64,000 nt of DNA from Actinomadura fibrosa (GCF_900659615.1 NZ_CAACUY010000006.1:62001-126000); one strand, 5' to 3'. Shown: positions 7,597-16,391, counted from the stretch's first letter. Notes: generated by a model from the sequence alone, not told the origin. Numbers and translations: made by a program.

Positions 7597-8484
7597 ATGG
7601 CCATCTGGCTCACCGAGAACAGCAAGATCATCGTCCAGGGCATCACGGGCTCCGAGGGCACCAAGCACGGCCGCCGGATGCTCGCCTCCGGCGCGCAGGT
7701 CGTCGGCGGCGTGAACGCCCGCAAGGCCGGCCAGACCGTCGACTTCGACGGCACGACGCTCCCGGTGTTCGGCACGGTCGCCGAGGCGATCACCGAGACC
7801 GGCGCGGACGTGTCGGTCGTGTTCGTCCCGCCGAAGTTCACCAAGGACGCCGTCGTCGAGGCGATCGACGCCGAGATCCCGCTCTGCGTCGTCATCACCG
7901 AGGGCATCCCGGTGCACGACACCGCCTACTTCTGGGCCTACGCCGAGTCCAAGGGCAACAAGACCCGCATCATCGGGCCGAACTGCCCCGGCATCGCGTC
8001 CCCCGGCAAGTCCAACGCGGGCATCATCCCGGCCGACATCACCACCCCCGGCCGCATCGGGCTCGTGTCCAAGTCGGGCACGCTGACCTACCAGATGATG
8101 TACGAGCTGCGCGACTTCGGGTTCTCCACCTGCGTCGGCATCGGCGGCGACCCGATCATCGGCACCACGCACATCGATGCGCTCCAGGCGTTCCAGGACG
8201 ACCCGGACACCGACGCGATCGTGATGATCGGCGAGATCGGGGGCGACGCCGAGGAGCGCGCCGCCGCCTACATCGAGCAGCACGTCACCAAGCCGGTCGT
8301 CGGCTACGTCGCGGGCTTCACCGCCCCCGAGGGCAAGACGATGGGCCACGCCGGCGCCATCGTCTCCGGCTCCGCCGGCACCGCGCAGGCGAAGAAGGAG
8401 GCCCTGGAGAAGGTCGGCGTCCGCGTCGGGAAGACCCCGAGCGAGACCGCCGTCCTGATGCGGGAGATCATGAAGAACCGCTGA
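7597..8484 (+). CDS. sucD: Succinyl-CoA synthetase, alpha subunit
   Basis: This is a 295-residue partner of SucC. I chose the ATG at 7597 (MAIWL) because homologues begin this way and AGG lies nine bases upstream; the ATG at 7591, overlapping the sucC stop, would add two residues. The CoA-binding Rossmann domain has [13 protein letters not shown] (12-24) and IGPNCPGI. The catalytic histidine that becomes phosphorylated is His251 in [12 protein letters not shown]. The length matches the family. A 14-bp-stem terminator follows 20 bases after the stop, so sucC and sucD form a two-gene unit. Confidence 0.97.
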   Translation: MAIWLTENSKIIVQGITGSEGTKHGRRMLASGAQVVGGVNARKAGQTVDFDGTTLPVFGTVAEAITETGADVSVVFVPPKFTKDAVVEAIDAEIPLCVVITEGIPVHDTAYFWAYAESKGNKTRIIGPNCPGIASPGKSNAGIIPADITTPGRIGLVSKSGTLTYQMMYELRDFGFSTCVGIGGDPIIGTTHIDALQAFQDDPDTDAIVMIGEIGGDAEERAAAYIEQHVTKPVVGYVAGFTAPEGKTMGHAGAIVSGSAGTAQAKKEALEKVGVRVGKTPSETAVLMREIMKNR

Positions 8485-8504
8485 TCCGCTCCGGATCAGG
8501 CTCA

Positions 8505-8550
8505 CGAAGGACGCCCGGACCCCGCCGCGGGGCCCGGGCGTCCTTCGTTC
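8505..8550 (+). terminator. Terminator of sucCD
   Basis: The arms 8505-8518 and 8534-8547 are perfectly complementary over 14 bases, with a GC-rich 15-base loop, followed by TTC. Confidence 0.8.
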
Positions 8551-8565
8551 TCGCCGAACCGGGGG

Positions 8566-8611
8566 AGTGTGCAAGTGTACAAAACTGCGACAGTGTCAAG
8601 AGTGTACACTC
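8566..8611 (+). promoter_or_regulatory. Operator/promoter of the toxin-antitoxin pair
   Basis: The pentamer AGTGT recurs at 8566, 8574, 8592 and 8601. The last copy is part of the perfect 12-base palindrome GAGTGTACACTC (8600-8611), and the second copy carries a near match (AAGTGTACAA). TACACT at 8605-8610 would be a -10 hexamer. Transcription would then begin at or next to the ATG at 8617, giving a leaderless mRNA repressed by a protein bound at the palindrome. Confidence 0.55.
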
Positions 8612-8616
8612 GGAGC

Positions 8617-8901
8617 ATGAAAGAGGTTCCGCTGAAGCAGGCCCGCGAGCAACTCGGCAAGCTCCACTCGGATGCCGTCCACGGCAATCACATCAAGATC
8701 ACTCGACATGGTTCGGACGCCGTCATCCTGGTGCCTGAGGCCGACTACCAGGAGTACCAGGCGCTGAAGCGCGAACGGATCGAGGCCGCCGTCGTCGCGG
8801 AGATCAAGCACGTCGCACCGTACGTCGAGCGGGGAGAGCTGCCTCCCGGCTACGAGAGCCTGACGCGTGAGCAGATCATCGAGGGCGATCGGCTTGCCTG
8901 A
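8617..8901 (+). CDS. Type II antitoxin, Phd/YefM-like
   Basis: This 94-residue protein has the Phd/YefM fold signature at its N terminus: KEVPLKQAREQLGKL, then the DNA-binding basic segment IKITRHGSDAVILVPEADY (about residues 27-46). The C-terminal acidic helical tail (EREQIIEGD-like) would bind and mask the toxin. There is no useful ribosome site before the ATG at 8617 (GGAG is only one base away), in line with a leaderless transcript. It lies directly behind the repeated AGTGT motifs that I read as its own operator. The following gene starts inside its 3' end, as expected for a toxin-antitoxin operon. Confidence 0.75.
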   Translation: MKEVPLKQAREQLGKLHSDAVHGNHIKITRHGSDAVILVPEADYQEYQALKRERIEAAVVAEIKHVAPYVERGELPPGYESLTREQIIEGDRLA

Positions 8902-9142
8902 CCATCTGGTCTTCACGTACCGCCTGCGCATGCAGGTCGCGGGCTTCCCGCCGAACGTCCGCGACGCCGCCAACATGCTGATCATCTCGCTGCTGGGAGA
9001 CCCCGTCCCTCCGGATGCGAAGCCGTTCGTCGAGGTAGCGGGGCATGCCGCGTACGAGCTGTCGAATGACCTGGTCACCGTCTACTACACCCTGATGGGC
9101 GATGACACCGTCGTCATCAGCGTCGTTCATCCGAATACCTGA
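8894..9142 (+). CDS. Putative toxin partner of the Phd/YefM-like antitoxin
   Basis: This is an 82-residue product if started at the TTG at 8894, which has GAGGG eight bases upstream and overlaps the antitoxin end by eight bases; no ATG or GTG fits as well. The fold reads as helix-helix-strands, ending in V-T-V-Y-Y-T-L-M and T-V-V-I-S-V-V-H-P-N, reminiscent of small RelE/ParE-type toxins with C-terminal beta strands. I cannot identify catalytic residues, so the toxin role rests on size, overlap and the antitoxin next door. It could also be a non-RNase inhibitor. Confidence 0.55.
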   Translation: MPDHLVFTYRLRMQVAGFPPNVRDAANMLIISLLGDPVPPDAKPFVEVAGHAAYELSNDLVTVYYTLMGDDTVVISVVHPNT

Positions 9143-9213
9143 GAGGCGACGACAAAGGCGACACGCCGGGCGAGGGGGACGGGGACGCGGCGGCGTGGTG
9201 CCAGCATGGACGC

Positions 9214-11253
9214 GTGAGCGACGTGAGCCCCGGACAGCGCGTGCGGCCGGAACGACCCGACCCGCCGAGGCCCGGCCGGACCGCCCGGGGGCCCCGCCCG
9301 GACGCCGCCCGAGGGCAGGCCAGGCCCGGCGGAGGCGGCGCGGGCGGCGGGCGGCCGCTCTACGTGACCGGGCTCGTGGCGGCGCTCTGGTGCATCGGCA
9401 TCGGGCTCGCCGTCCTCACCACCTTCACCCTGATCGGCTGGATCGCCGCGCCCCGCACCGCGCTCGGCCACGGCCTCCCCGGCGTGTTCCGCACCGCCGT
9501 GAACTTCTGGCTCGTCTCCCACCACGCCGGCTTCTCCAGCTCGCACGGCCGCGTCGGGCTGCTGCCGCTGGGCGTGCTCGTCCTGCCGGGCGCCATGCTG
9601 TACCGCGGCGGCGGCTGGATGATCCGCGGGCTCGGGCTGCCGAGCCGGCCGCGGGTCGCGGTGGTGCAGGTCGCGGTCGCGCTGGCCGTCCCGTACGCGG
9701 CGCTGGCGGGGCTGCTCGCGCTCGCCGCGGCGTCCCCGGCCGTCCGGCCGTCGGCGTGGCAGGCGCTCGTCGCCTGCTTCACCGTCGCTGTCGTGGCGGG
9801 CGGCCTCGGCGCCGCGCGGGCCGTCGTCGCGGCGCAGGTGGCGGCCGAGGCCCGCGGGCGCCGCGTCCGGTCCGGGCTGGGCGCGCTGCTGCGGCTGCTG
9901 CCCGACCGGCCCCGCTCACTCGTGATCGGCGTCGCGGGCTCCACGGCCGTGCTGCTCGCGTCCGGCGCCGTGCTCGTCGGCGGCTCGCTGGCCCTGCACA
10001 TGAGCGAGTCCGACCGCCTCTACGACATGCTCGCCCCCGGCATCGTCGGCGGCGTCCTGCTGCTGCTGGTCGAGCTCGCGTTCCTGCCCAACGCGGTCAT
10101 CTGGGGCATGGCGTACGCGGTCGGCCCCGGCTTCTCCGTCGGCGCCGGGACGAGCGTCTCGGCGACCGGCGTGTTCCTCGACACCGTCCCCGCGTTCCCG
10201 CCGCTGGCCGCGCTGCCCGAACCGGGACCCGCGCCCGCCGTCTCGCTGCTGGCGCTCGCCGCGCCGTTCGCCGCGGGCGCCGTGGGCGGCGTCCTGACGA
10301 TCCGCGCCATGCCCAGCCCGGTGTACGAGGGCGCGCCGCTGTGGGGCTTCGTGTCCGGGGCGCTGACGGGCGCCGTCGCGGCGGTCCTCGCGGCACTGTC
10401 GGGCGGCCCGCTCGGCGGCGAGCGGATGGCGACGGTCGGCCCGTCCGCCTGGCAGGTCGGCCTGATGGCGGCCCTGGAGGTCGGCATCTCCGCGGCGATC
10501 GCCGCCTGGGTCGCGAACTGGATGATCCTGCGGCGCTCCGAGGACGAGCCCGCCCGGGCGGAGAAGCGCTCCAAGAAGCGGCAGGCGCGGCGGGAGGGCA
10601 AGCGCAAGACCCGGCCGGTGGACGAGCGGCCGTCCGCCCGTCCGCGGACCGCATCCGCGGCGCTCCCCCTAGCGGCGCCCGTCCCGCCGGAGGCGATCTT
10701 CGACGGCACAGACCCGAGTGGAGGAACGGATCCGCAAGGGACAGGCCCCTACGCCACTGGCTCGCACGCGACTGGCTCGCACGCGACAGGCCCGCACGCG
10801 GCAGGCCCGCACGCGACTGGTCCGCGCGGGACGGGAGCGCACTCGACTGGGGCGCGCGGCGCGGGTTCGCATGAGGTGGGTTCGCGCGGTGCGGGCACGG
10901 GGCGCGATGAGGGGCGTGAGGCGTCCGTCCCGGGGCGGGCGGCGGCGACGTCTTCGCCGTACGCGCCCGATCCGCTGGAGTTCGAGGAGGCCGAGCCCCT
11001 CCTCGCGCCGCGCCGCTCGTCCCGCGGACGGGGACGTCCCGCCGAGCCGCCGATCGAGTTCCCCGAGGAGCCCGCTCCGGTACCCGTGGACGACGGGACG
11101 GTCGTCCACGAAGGCCACATCGTCGAGGAGCCCGAACCCGCGCCCGAAGCGGCCGTGCCGCCGCCCCGTGACCAGGACCGGGACGACGTCGAGCGCACCG
11201 AGAACCGGGGCGGAGCGATCTACGTCCTCCGCGAGGAGCCCGGCCAGGACTGA
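9214..11253 (+). CDS. PerM-like cell-division membrane protein (DUF6350)
   Basis: This 679-residue protein starts at the GTG at 9214 (a second in-frame GTG lies at 9223). After a cytoplasmic Pro/Arg/Gly-rich head (1-48), about eight to ten hydrophobic segments span residues 50 to 435. The membrane part resembles DUF6350/PerM, the divisome-associated protein of mycobacteria, and the position between sucD and purN is the same as that of Rv0955 (perM). The C-terminal 240 residues are a basic, then acidic, low-complexity cytoplasmic tail with a run of ten pentapeptide repeats (see 10741-10890). That tail is longer than I would expect and is probably disordered. Function in septum formation is inferred from family and synteny. 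Confidence 0.75.
   Translation: MSDVSPGQRVRPERPDPPRPGRTARGPRPDAARGQARPGGGGAGGGRPLYVTGLVAALWCIGIGLAVLTTFTLIGWIAAPRTALGHGLPGVFRTAVNFWLVSHHAGFSSSHGRVGLLPLGVLVLPGAMLYRGGGWMIRGLGLPSRPRVAVVQVAVALAVPYAALAGLLALAAASPAVRPSAWQALVACFTVAVVAGGLGAARAVVAAQVAAEARGRRVRSGLGALLRLLPDRPRSLVIGVAGSTAVLLASGAVLVGGSLALHMSESDRLYDMLAPGIVGGVLLLLVELAFLPNAVIWGMAYAVGPGFSVGAGTSVSATGVFLDTVPAFPPLAALPEPGPAPAVSLLALAAPFAAGAVGGVLTIRAMPSPVYEGAPLWGFVSGALTGAVAAVLAALSGGPLGGERMATVGPSAWQVGLMAALEVGISAAIAAWVANWMILRRSEDEPARAEKRSKKRQARREGKRKTRPVDERPSARPRTASAALPLAAPVPPEAIFDGTDPSGGTDPQGTGPYATGSHATGSHATGPHAAGPHATGPRGTGAHSTGARGAGSHEVGSRGAGTGRDEGREASVPGRAAATSSPYAPDPLEFEEAEPLLAPRRSSRGRGRPAEPPIEFPEEPAPVPVDDGTVVHEGHIVEEPEPAPEAAVPPPRDQDRDDVERTENRGGAIYVLREEPGQD
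10741..10890 (+). repeat. Ten 15-bp units coding pentapeptide repeats in the PerM-like tail
   Basis: Ten in-frame 15-base units encode T-G-x-H-A-like pentapeptides: TGPYA, TGSHA twice, TGPHA, AGPHA, TGPRG, TGAHS, TGARG, AGSHE and VGSRG. The units at the left are nearly identical and those at the right have drifted, as in a minisatellite that expanded from one end. Confidence 0.9.
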
Positions 11254-11279
11254 CCGGCGGCGCCCACCGGGGAGACGGG

Positions 11280-11759
11280 CTAGAGGAAGTCGCCGTAGCG
11301 GTCCATGCTCCCGGCGGGCAGGTGCATCTTCTTCTCGATCTTCGGGAAGTAGCGGGTGCGGCAGGTGTCCTTGTCGGTGTGGGTGTTGGCGTCGCTGAGG
11401 CACGTCTGGTAGCCGCTCAGCTCCGTCCACAGGTAGGCGGTGAGCGCCACCGACATCGCCGACAGCACGAGCCCCGCGGTGCCCAGCGCGATGCCCGCGA
11501 CGGCGCCCGGCGCGATGCCGTGCGCGGCCCGCGCGGCACGCCGCGCCCGGAAGCCGATGACGAGCGCCGCGACGCCGAGCACGAGGCCGAGCGGGTAGAA
11601 GAAGAACGCGGTCAGCAGCGCGAAACCGCCGAGCCACAGGGCCCGCCAGCCGGTGCGTTCGACCGGTCCCCTCGCCGGGGGACGGTCCCCGGGACGCGGC
11701 TCCGGCCGCTCCTCGGGGCCCTCTCCGGGACGGGCCGGGCTCCCCGGCTGCTCGCTCAC
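11280..11759 (-). CDS. DUF4190-like membrane protein
   Basis: This is a 159-residue product from the GTG at 11759, with GAGGAGGA about seven bases upstream. Residues 1-36 are a charged proline-rich cytoplasmic head. Two membrane segments follow (about 40-66, AFFFYPLGLVLGVAALVIGF, and about 80-108, VAGIALGTAGLVLSAMSVAL), linked by a basic loop as in the DUF4190 fold. The C-terminal 45 residues are outside the membrane and hold two cysteines (C-L-S-D-A-N and T-C-R-T-R-Y) that may form a disulphide. The gene is convergent with perM and divergent from purN; its own promoter would share the 120 bases before purN. Confidence 0.7.
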   Translation of the reverse strand: MSEQPGSPARPGEGPEERPEPRPGDRPPARGPVERTGWRALWLGGFALLTAFFFYPLGLVLGVAALVIGFRARRAARAAHGIAPGAVAGIALGTAGLVLSAMSVALTAYLWTELSGYQTCLSDANTHTDKDTCRTRYFPKIEKKMHLPAGSMDRYGDFL

Positions 11760-11831
11760 GCTCGTGTCCTCCTCGCCCTGCGGCCGGGCGCCGCCGGCCG
11801 GGTGGAAATCCTGGGCGCCGAACAGGGCCGA

Positions 11832-11837
11832 TAGGCT
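11832..11837 (+). promoter_or_regulatory. Probable -10 hexamer of purN
   Basis: TAGGCT lies 42 bases before the purN start. It matches the recurrent TAGSCT hexamer of this window. No convincing -35 was found at standard spacing. Confidence 0.4.
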
Positions 11838-11879
11838 TCGTGTCGACCCGAACAACCCCACGTCCACCAGGGAGTCAAG

Positions 11880-12542
11880 GTGTCCGCCCGGCTCGTCGTC
11901 CTCGTCTCCGGCGCGGGGACCAACCTACAAGCGCTGCTCGACGCGTGCGCGGACCCAGCCTACGGGGCGCAGGTGGTGGCCGTGGGCGCGGACCGTCCCG
12001 GAACGGGCGGGATCGAGCGCGCCGAGCGCGCCGGGCTCCCGGTCTTCACGCTGCGCATCCGCGACTTCGCCGATCGTGACGCGTGGGACGCGGCGCTGGC
12101 GGACGCGGTCGCCGCGCACGAGCCCGACCTCGTCGTCTCCGCCGGCTTCATGAAGATCCTCGGGCCGCGCTTCCTGGCCCGGTTCGGCGGCCGCATCGTC
12201 AACACCCATCCGGCGCTGCTGCCCGCGTTCCCCGGCGCGCACGCCGTACGGGACGCCCTGGCGTACGGGGTCAAGGTGACGGGCTGTACCGTGCACTTCG
12301 TCGACGAAGGCGTGGACACCGGACCCGTCATCGCCCAGGAGACCGTCAAGGTGGGCTGGCATGACGACGAAGACTCCCTGCACGAGCGCATCAAGCAGGT
12401 GGAGCGCCGGCTCATGGTCGACGTCGTCGGACGGCTCGCCCGCGACGGGTGGACCGTGCGGGGCAGACGTGTCTCGATGAAGTGCAGGACCTGCCGCGAC
12501 GGTGAACCGGACGGCAGTGCGAAATCCGCGAGTGGCAGTTGA
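11880..12542 (+). CDS. purN: Phosphoribosylglycinamide formyltransferase
   Basis: This 220-residue enzyme transfers a formyl group from 10-formyl-THF to GAR in purine synthesis. The GTG at 11880 has GGGAG five bases upstream. The phosphate-binding loop [14 protein letters not shown] (7-20), the catalytic N108-x-H110 in [16 protein letters not shown], and Asp146 in [10 protein letters not shown] are all present. The C-terminal 25 residues (with C-R-T-C-R-D) extend beyond the usual end and look dispensable. purH follows after 25 bases, so both probably share one transcript, and the formyl donor links them to folD downstream. Confidence 0.95.
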   Translation: MSARLVVLVSGAGTNLQALLDACADPAYGAQVVAVGADRPGTGGIERAERAGLPVFTLRIRDFADRDAWDAALADAVAAHEPDLVVSAGFMKILGPRFLARFGGRIVNTHPALLPAFPGAHAVRDALAYGVKVTGCTVHFVDEGVDTGPVIAQETVKVGWHDDEDSLHERIKQVERRLMVDVVGRLARDGWTVRGRRVSMKCRTCRDGEPDGSAKSASGS

Positions 12543-12567
12543 GCCGACGACGAGGGGAGCTCGGCCG

Positions 12568-14133
12568 GTGAGTCGGGTGGCGATCAAGCGCGCGCTGATC
12601 AGCGTGTACGACAAGACCGGGCTGGAGGACCTGGCCCGCGGCCTGCACGAGGCCGGCGTGGAGATCGTCTCCACGGGCTCCACGGCGGGGCGGATCGCCG
12701 CCGCCGGCGTGCCGGTCATGAAGGTGGAGAAGCTCACCGGGTTCCCCGAGTGCCTGGACGGCCGGGTCAAGACCCTGCACCCCAAGGTCCACGCGGGCCT
12801 GCTCGCCGACCGGCGCAAGGAGGACCACCTCCAGCAGCTGGACGACCTGCACGTCGAGCCGTTCGACCTGGCCGTGGTCAACCTGTACCCGTTCGCCGCG
12901 ACCGTCGCGTCGGGCGCGAAGCCGGACGAGTGCGTCGAGCAGATCGACATCGGCGGCCCGACGATGGTCCGCGCCGCCGCGAAGAACCACGCGTCCGTCG
13001 CGGTCGTCGTGGACCCGTCCGCGTACGGCGCCGTCCTCGCGGCGGTCGAGGCCGGCGGGTTCACCCTGGAGGAGCGGCGCCGCCTGGCCGCCGCGGCGTT
13101 CGCGCACACCGCGTCCTACGACGTGGCCGTGGCGTCCTGGTTCGCGAGCGAGTACGCCCCGGACGAGACCGCCGCCGACGCGAAGTGGCCGGACTTCCTC
13201 GGCGCCACCTGGGAGCGGTCGAACGTCCTGCGGTACGGCGAGAACCCGCACCAGCGGGCCGCCCTGTACCGGACGCCGGGCGAGGCGGGGCTGGCCGGGG
13301 CCGAGCAGCTCTACGGCAAGGAGATGTCCTACAACAACTACGTCGACACGGACGCGGCCCGCCGCGCGGCCTACGACTTCGCCGAGCCGTGCGTCGCGAT
13401 CATCAAGCACGCGAACCCGTGCGGGATCGCGGTCGGCGCGGACGTCGCCGACGCGCACCGCAGGGCGCACGCCTGCGACCCCGTGTCGGCCTACGGCGGC
13501 GTGATCGCGGCGAACCGGCCCGTCACGGCGGAGATGGCCCGGCAGGTCACCGAGAGCTTCGCCGAGGTGGTGGTCGCCCCGTCCTTCGACGACGAAGCCG
13601 TGGACGTGCTCAAGGCCCGGTTCAAGAACATCCGGCTGCTGGTCTGCCCGGACGCCCCGTCCGGCGCGACCGAGTACCGGCGGATCGACGGCGGGCTGCT
13701 GCTCCAGTCGGTCGACCGGGTGGACGGCGCGGGCGACGACCCGTCCGGCTGGGAGCTGAAGGCCGGCGCCGCCGCGGACGAGGCCACCCTGCGCGACCTG
13801 GCGTTCGCCTGGCGCGCGTGCCGGTCGGTGAAGTCGAACGCGATCCTGCTGGCCGCCGACGGCGCCACGGTCGGCGTCGGCATGGGCCAGGTCAACCGGG
13901 TCGACTCCGCCAAGCTCGCCGTGCAGCGGGCGGGCGCGGAGCGGGCGGCGGCCGCGGTCGGCGCGTCCGACGCGTTCTTCCCCTTCCCGGACGGCCTGGA
14001 GGTCCTGACCGCCGCGGGCGTGCGGGCGATCGTCGAGCCCGGCGGCTCCGTGAACGACGACAAGGTCATCGCGGCCGCCGAGAAGGCCGGGATCACCCTG
14101 TACTTCACCGGCGTCCGGCACTTCTTCCACTGA
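12568..14133 (+). CDS. purH: Bifunctional AICAR transformylase/IMP cyclohydrolase
   Basis: This 521-residue enzyme catalyses the last two steps of IMP synthesis. The start is the GTG at 12568 with GAGGGGAG eight bases upstream, opening with [24 protein letters not shown]. The N-terminal methylglyoxal-synthase-like domain (about 1-200) is the IMP cyclohydrolase, with STGSTAG and [11 protein letters not shown]. The C-terminal AICAR transformylase carries the catalytic Lys280-His281 in IIKHANPCG and ends with RHFFH as expected. A perfect 19-bp hairpin terminator follows. Family length and motifs are complete. Confidence 0.97.
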   Translation: MSRVAIKRALISVYDKTGLEDLARGLHEAGVEIVSTGSTAGRIAAAGVPVMKVEKLTGFPECLDGRVKTLHPKVHAGLLADRRKEDHLQQLDDLHVEPFDLAVVNLYPFAATVASGAKPDECVEQIDIGGPTMVRAAAKNHASVAVVVDPSAYGAVLAAVEAGGFTLEERRRLAAAAFAHTASYDVAVASWFASEYAPDETAADAKWPDFLGATWERSNVLRYGENPHQRAALYRTPGEAGLAGAEQLYGKEMSYNNYVDTDAARRAAYDFAEPCVAIIKHANPCGIAVGADVADAHRRAHACDPVSAYGGVIAANRPVTAEMARQVTESFAEVVVAPSFDDEAVDVLKARFKNIRLLVCPDAPSGATEYRRIDGGLLLQSVDRVDGAGDDPSGWELKAGAAADEATLRDLAFAWRACRSVKSNAILLAADGATVGVGMGQVNRVDSAKLAVQRAGAERAAAAVGASDAFFPFPDGLEVLTAAGVRAIVEPGGSVNDDKVIAAAEKAGITLYFTGVRHFFH

Positions 14134-14142
14134 TCGGCGACC

Positions 14143-14190
14143 CGGGAGGCCCGGCGCGGACGACCGTCCGCACCGGGCCTCCCGCGCGTT
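14143..14190 (+). terminator. Terminator of purNH
   Basis: The arms 14143-14161 and 14166-14184 pair perfectly over 19 bases around a 4-base loop, and TT follows a few bases later. Confidence 0.85.
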
Positions 14191-14296
14191 GACGGGCCGC
14201 CGATGGTCCACCCGTGCCGTGTCCACGACCTGTCCACACTGGGCCGTTCCCAAGATCTTTGTCGAATCGATGGGTGGTTTTACGTTTAAGCGTTGA

Positions 14297-14302
14297 TAGC
14301 CT
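14297..14302 (+). promoter_or_regulatory. Candidate -10 hexamer of the small gene at 14405
   Basis: TAGCCT lies in an AT-richer stretch (14265-14315) between the purH terminator and the small ORF. The implied leader is about 95 bases. Confidence 0.35.
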
Positions 14303-14404
14303 CACTTTTACGCCGCGCCCTCAGACATCGACCCGACGGTCCTCCCACGACCCCCTGGACCGGCTCTTCCCTGCTCACGCGCGGCGTCCGCCGTTGGAGG
14401 CTTT

Positions 14405-14584
14405 ATGGACGTGGTGCTGACCCTGCTGGTGGGGACGGTCTCCCAGGCCGACTCGCTGCTGATGGAGTCCCGGCAGCTGATCGGCCTGTTCGCCGCGGCG
14501 CTGGCCGCGATGCTCGCCGCCCAGCTCGGCTGGCACGGCACCGACCGGCTCATCGCCTGGCGCCAGCGCCCCGACGAGGACTGA
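14405..14584 (+). CDS. Small membrane protein, 59 residues
   Basis: This short gene has an ideal ribosome site (GGAGG at 14396-14400, four bases before the ATG) and its own upstream promoter-like stretch. The product has a hydrophobic start (DVVLTLLVGTV), then one good membrane helix (QLIGLFAAALAAMLAAQLGW, about residues 24-43) and a short charged tail (RQRPDED). I do not recognise a family. The GC3-rich codons, the ribosome site and the isolated position after a terminator argue that it is real. It could be a peptide that binds a membrane enzyme, but no partner is suggested by the neighbours. Confidence 0.6.
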   Translation: MDVVLTLLVGTVSQADSLLMESRQLIGLFAAALAAMLAAQLGWHGTDRLIAWRQRPDED

Positions 14585-14644
14585 CCCCACCCGGACGGCC
14601 ACGTCCGGCAACCCTGCCCGAGCGGGCGGCCTCCGGACCGCGCC

Positions 14645-15235
14645 CTACCTGAGCAGGGCGCGGAGGGCGGCCGCCGCCTCGGGCCACTCGTCGTCCACCA
14701 TCGCGTAGACCGCCGTGTCGCGGACCGAGCCGTCCGCACGGACCCGGTGCTTGCGGTGCACGCTTTCGAACGACGCGCCGAGCCGCTCGATCGCCCGCCG
14801 CGAACGCTCGTTGCGGACATGCGTGTGCCAGCCCACGCGCATCGCCCCCAGGTCGTCGAACGCGCGGCCGAGCAGCAGCAGCTTCACCTCGGTGTTCATC
14901 CCCGTCCGCTGCCACCGCGCGCCCAGCCAGGTGTGCCCGATGCACAGCCCCCGGTGCGCGGGCGCGACCTCGTAGTACGACGTCTCCCCGGCGACCTCCC
15001 CGGTCGCCGCGTCGATCTGCGCCCACGGCAGCCGGACGCCGCGCGCGCAGTCGTCCAGCGCCCTGTCGATCCCGGCGCGGACCTCGTCCAGGCTCCCCGG
15101 CCGCCGCCCGTTCTGCCACGTCCAGATCTCCGGGTCCTTGGACGCCTCGAACAGCCCCTCGGCGTGCTCCCGCCCCAGCGGCTCCAGCCGCACGTACCGC
15201 CCGGCCAGCACCGGGCGGTCGAACCATGGGCCCAT
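14645..15235 (-). CDS. GNAT-family N-acetyltransferase, RimJ/RimL-like
   Basis: This is a 196-residue protein from the ATG at 15235 (GGGGGTGA just upstream); ATGs at 15256 and 15265 are alternatives. It follows the RimJ/RimL type: V-R-L-E-P-L near residue 17, [37 protein letters not shown] (acetyl-CoA site, with the usual R-x-x-G replaced by Q-R-T-G) and the terminal [14 protein letters not shown] helix. Such enzymes acetylate protein N termini, antibiotics or small amines. The gene stands alone between the small membrane gene and folD, on the opposite strand, so context gives no substrate. Confidence 0.8.
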   Translation of the reverse strand: MGPWFDRPVLAGRYVRLEPLGREHAEGLFEASKDPEIWTWQNGRRPGSLDEVRAGIDRALDDCARGVRLPWAQIDAATGEVAGETSYYEVAPAHRGLCIGHTWLGARWQRTGMNTEVKLLLLGRAFDDLGAMRVGWHTHVRNERSRRAIERLGASFESVHRKHRVRADGSVRDTAVYAMVDDEWPEAAAALRALLR

Positions 15236-15336
15236 CTGGTCACCCCCGTTCCTCATGGCGATCACCGTAGGCGGCGGGACGGGGCGTCCGGCAGGGCCAC
15301 TCGGCGGCGATTCCGGGCGACCACTCGGCGGCTACC

Positions 15337-15425
15337 ATGGGTGTCCGACGCGACTGGCGCGAGCAAGGTGGATCACCACCGGGGAGCGAACGACCGTCCG
15401 GACACCGCGCGCCTGGGTGGCCGGG
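15337..15425 (+). ncRNA. ZTP riboswitch (pfl motif) upstream of folD
   Basis: The conserved core segments of the pfl/ZTP class are recognisable in order: CGCGACTGGCG (15350-15360), AGGTGGATCACCACCGGGGAGC (15366-15387, read as a hairpin with the invariant CCGGGGAG), a variable linker, and CGCGCGCCTGGGT (15406-15418). The RNA binds ZTP/ZMP, signalling 10-formyl-THF shortage, and typically turns on folate one-carbon genes. Its place 46 bases before the folD start fits this. A TACCAT at 15333-15338 may overlap the promoter. The gap between the riboswitch and the ribosome site contains complementary GC tracts that could form the expression platform. Confidence 0.82.
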
Positions 15426-15470
15426 ACCTCAGCCGGGGCCCGGTTCCGGCCAGACAGCGCGGAGGAACGC

Positions 15471-16322
15471 ATGACGGCACAGATCCTGGACGGCAAGGCC
15501 ACCGCCGCCGAGATCCGCTCGGACCTCAAGACCCGTGTCGAGGCGCTCCGCGACCGCGGCGTGTCCGTGGGCCTCGGCACGGTGCTCGTGGGCGACGACC
15601 CCGGCAGCAACGCCTACGTCACCATGAAGCACCGCGACTGCGCCGAGGTCGGCATCCAGAGCATCCGCCGCGACCTGCCCGCCACCGCCACCCAGGACGA
15701 GGTGGAGCGGGCCGTCGCCGAGCTGAACGCCGACCCCGCCTGCACCGGCTACATCGTCCAGCTGCCCCTGCCCAAGGGCCTGGACGAGCAGCGCGTCCTG
15801 GAGCGCATCGACCCCGCCAAGGACGCCGACGGCCTGCACCCGATGAGCCTCGGACGGCTCGTCCTGATGCAGCCCGGCCCGCTGCCCTGCACCCCGAAGG
15901 GCATCGTCGACCTGCTGCGCCGCTTCGACGTCCCGATCAAGGGCGCCGAGGTCACCGTCGTCGGCCGCGGCATCACCGTCGGCCGGGCCCTCGGCCTGCT
16001 CCTCACCCGCCGCAGCGAGAACGCGACCGTCACCCTCTGTCACACCGCCACCCGCGACCTGGCCGCGCACACCCGCCAGGCCGACATCGTCGTGGCCGCC
16101 GCCGGGGTGCCGGACCTCATCACCGCCGACATGGTCAAGCCCGGCGCCGCCGTCCTCGACGTCGGCGTCTCCCGGGTGGACGGCAAGCTCGCCGGGGACG
16201 TCGCCGCCGACGTCCGCGAGGTCGCCGGCTGGGTCGCGCCCAACCCCGGCGGGGTCGGCCCGATGACCCGCGCCATGCTCCTCGCCAACGTCGTCGAAGC
16301 CGCCGAGGCCGCGGCCCGCTAG
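15471..16322 (+). CDS. folD: Methylenetetrahydrofolate dehydrogenase/cyclohydrolase
   Basis: This 283-residue bifunctional enzyme converts 5,10-methylene-THF to 10-formyl-THF with NADP. The ATG at 15471 has GGAGG five bases upstream. The catalytic Tyr49 and Lys53 sit in [24 protein letters not shown] and the conserved DADGLHP motif follow, then the Rossmann part with [14 protein letters not shown] and the C-terminal [20 protein letters not shown]. The length is normal. It is probably controlled by the ZTP riboswitch just upstream and supplies the formyl donor used by PurN and PurH. A terminator follows within 30 bases. Confidence 0.96.
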   Translation: MTAQILDGKATAAEIRSDLKTRVEALRDRGVSVGLGTVLVGDDPGSNAYVTMKHRDCAEVGIQSIRRDLPATATQDEVERAVAELNADPACTGYIVQLPLPKGLDEQRVLERIDPAKDADGLHPMSLGRLVLMQPGPLPCTPKGIVDLLRRFDVPIKGAEVTVVGRGITVGRALGLLLTRRSENATVTLCHTATRDLAAHTRQADIVVAAAGVPDLITADMVKPGAAVLDVGVSRVDGKLAGDVAADVREVAGWVAPNPGGVGPMTRAMLLANVVEAAEAAAR

Positions 16323-16350
16323 CCCGAGCCCCTGGGCCGGACATGGCGAA

Positions 16351-16391
16351 CGTGCCGGGCCGCCGCCGCACCCTTGGCGGCGGCCCGACAC
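16351..16391 (+). terminator. Terminator of folD
   Basis: The arms 16356-16367 and 16376-16387 pair over 12 perfect bases, extended by four more on either side after one mismatch. Confidence 0.7.

Noticed and set aside
10741-10890. CRISPR array
   Set aside because: The units are contiguous, 15 bases long, in frame and without spacers; it is a coding minisatellite.
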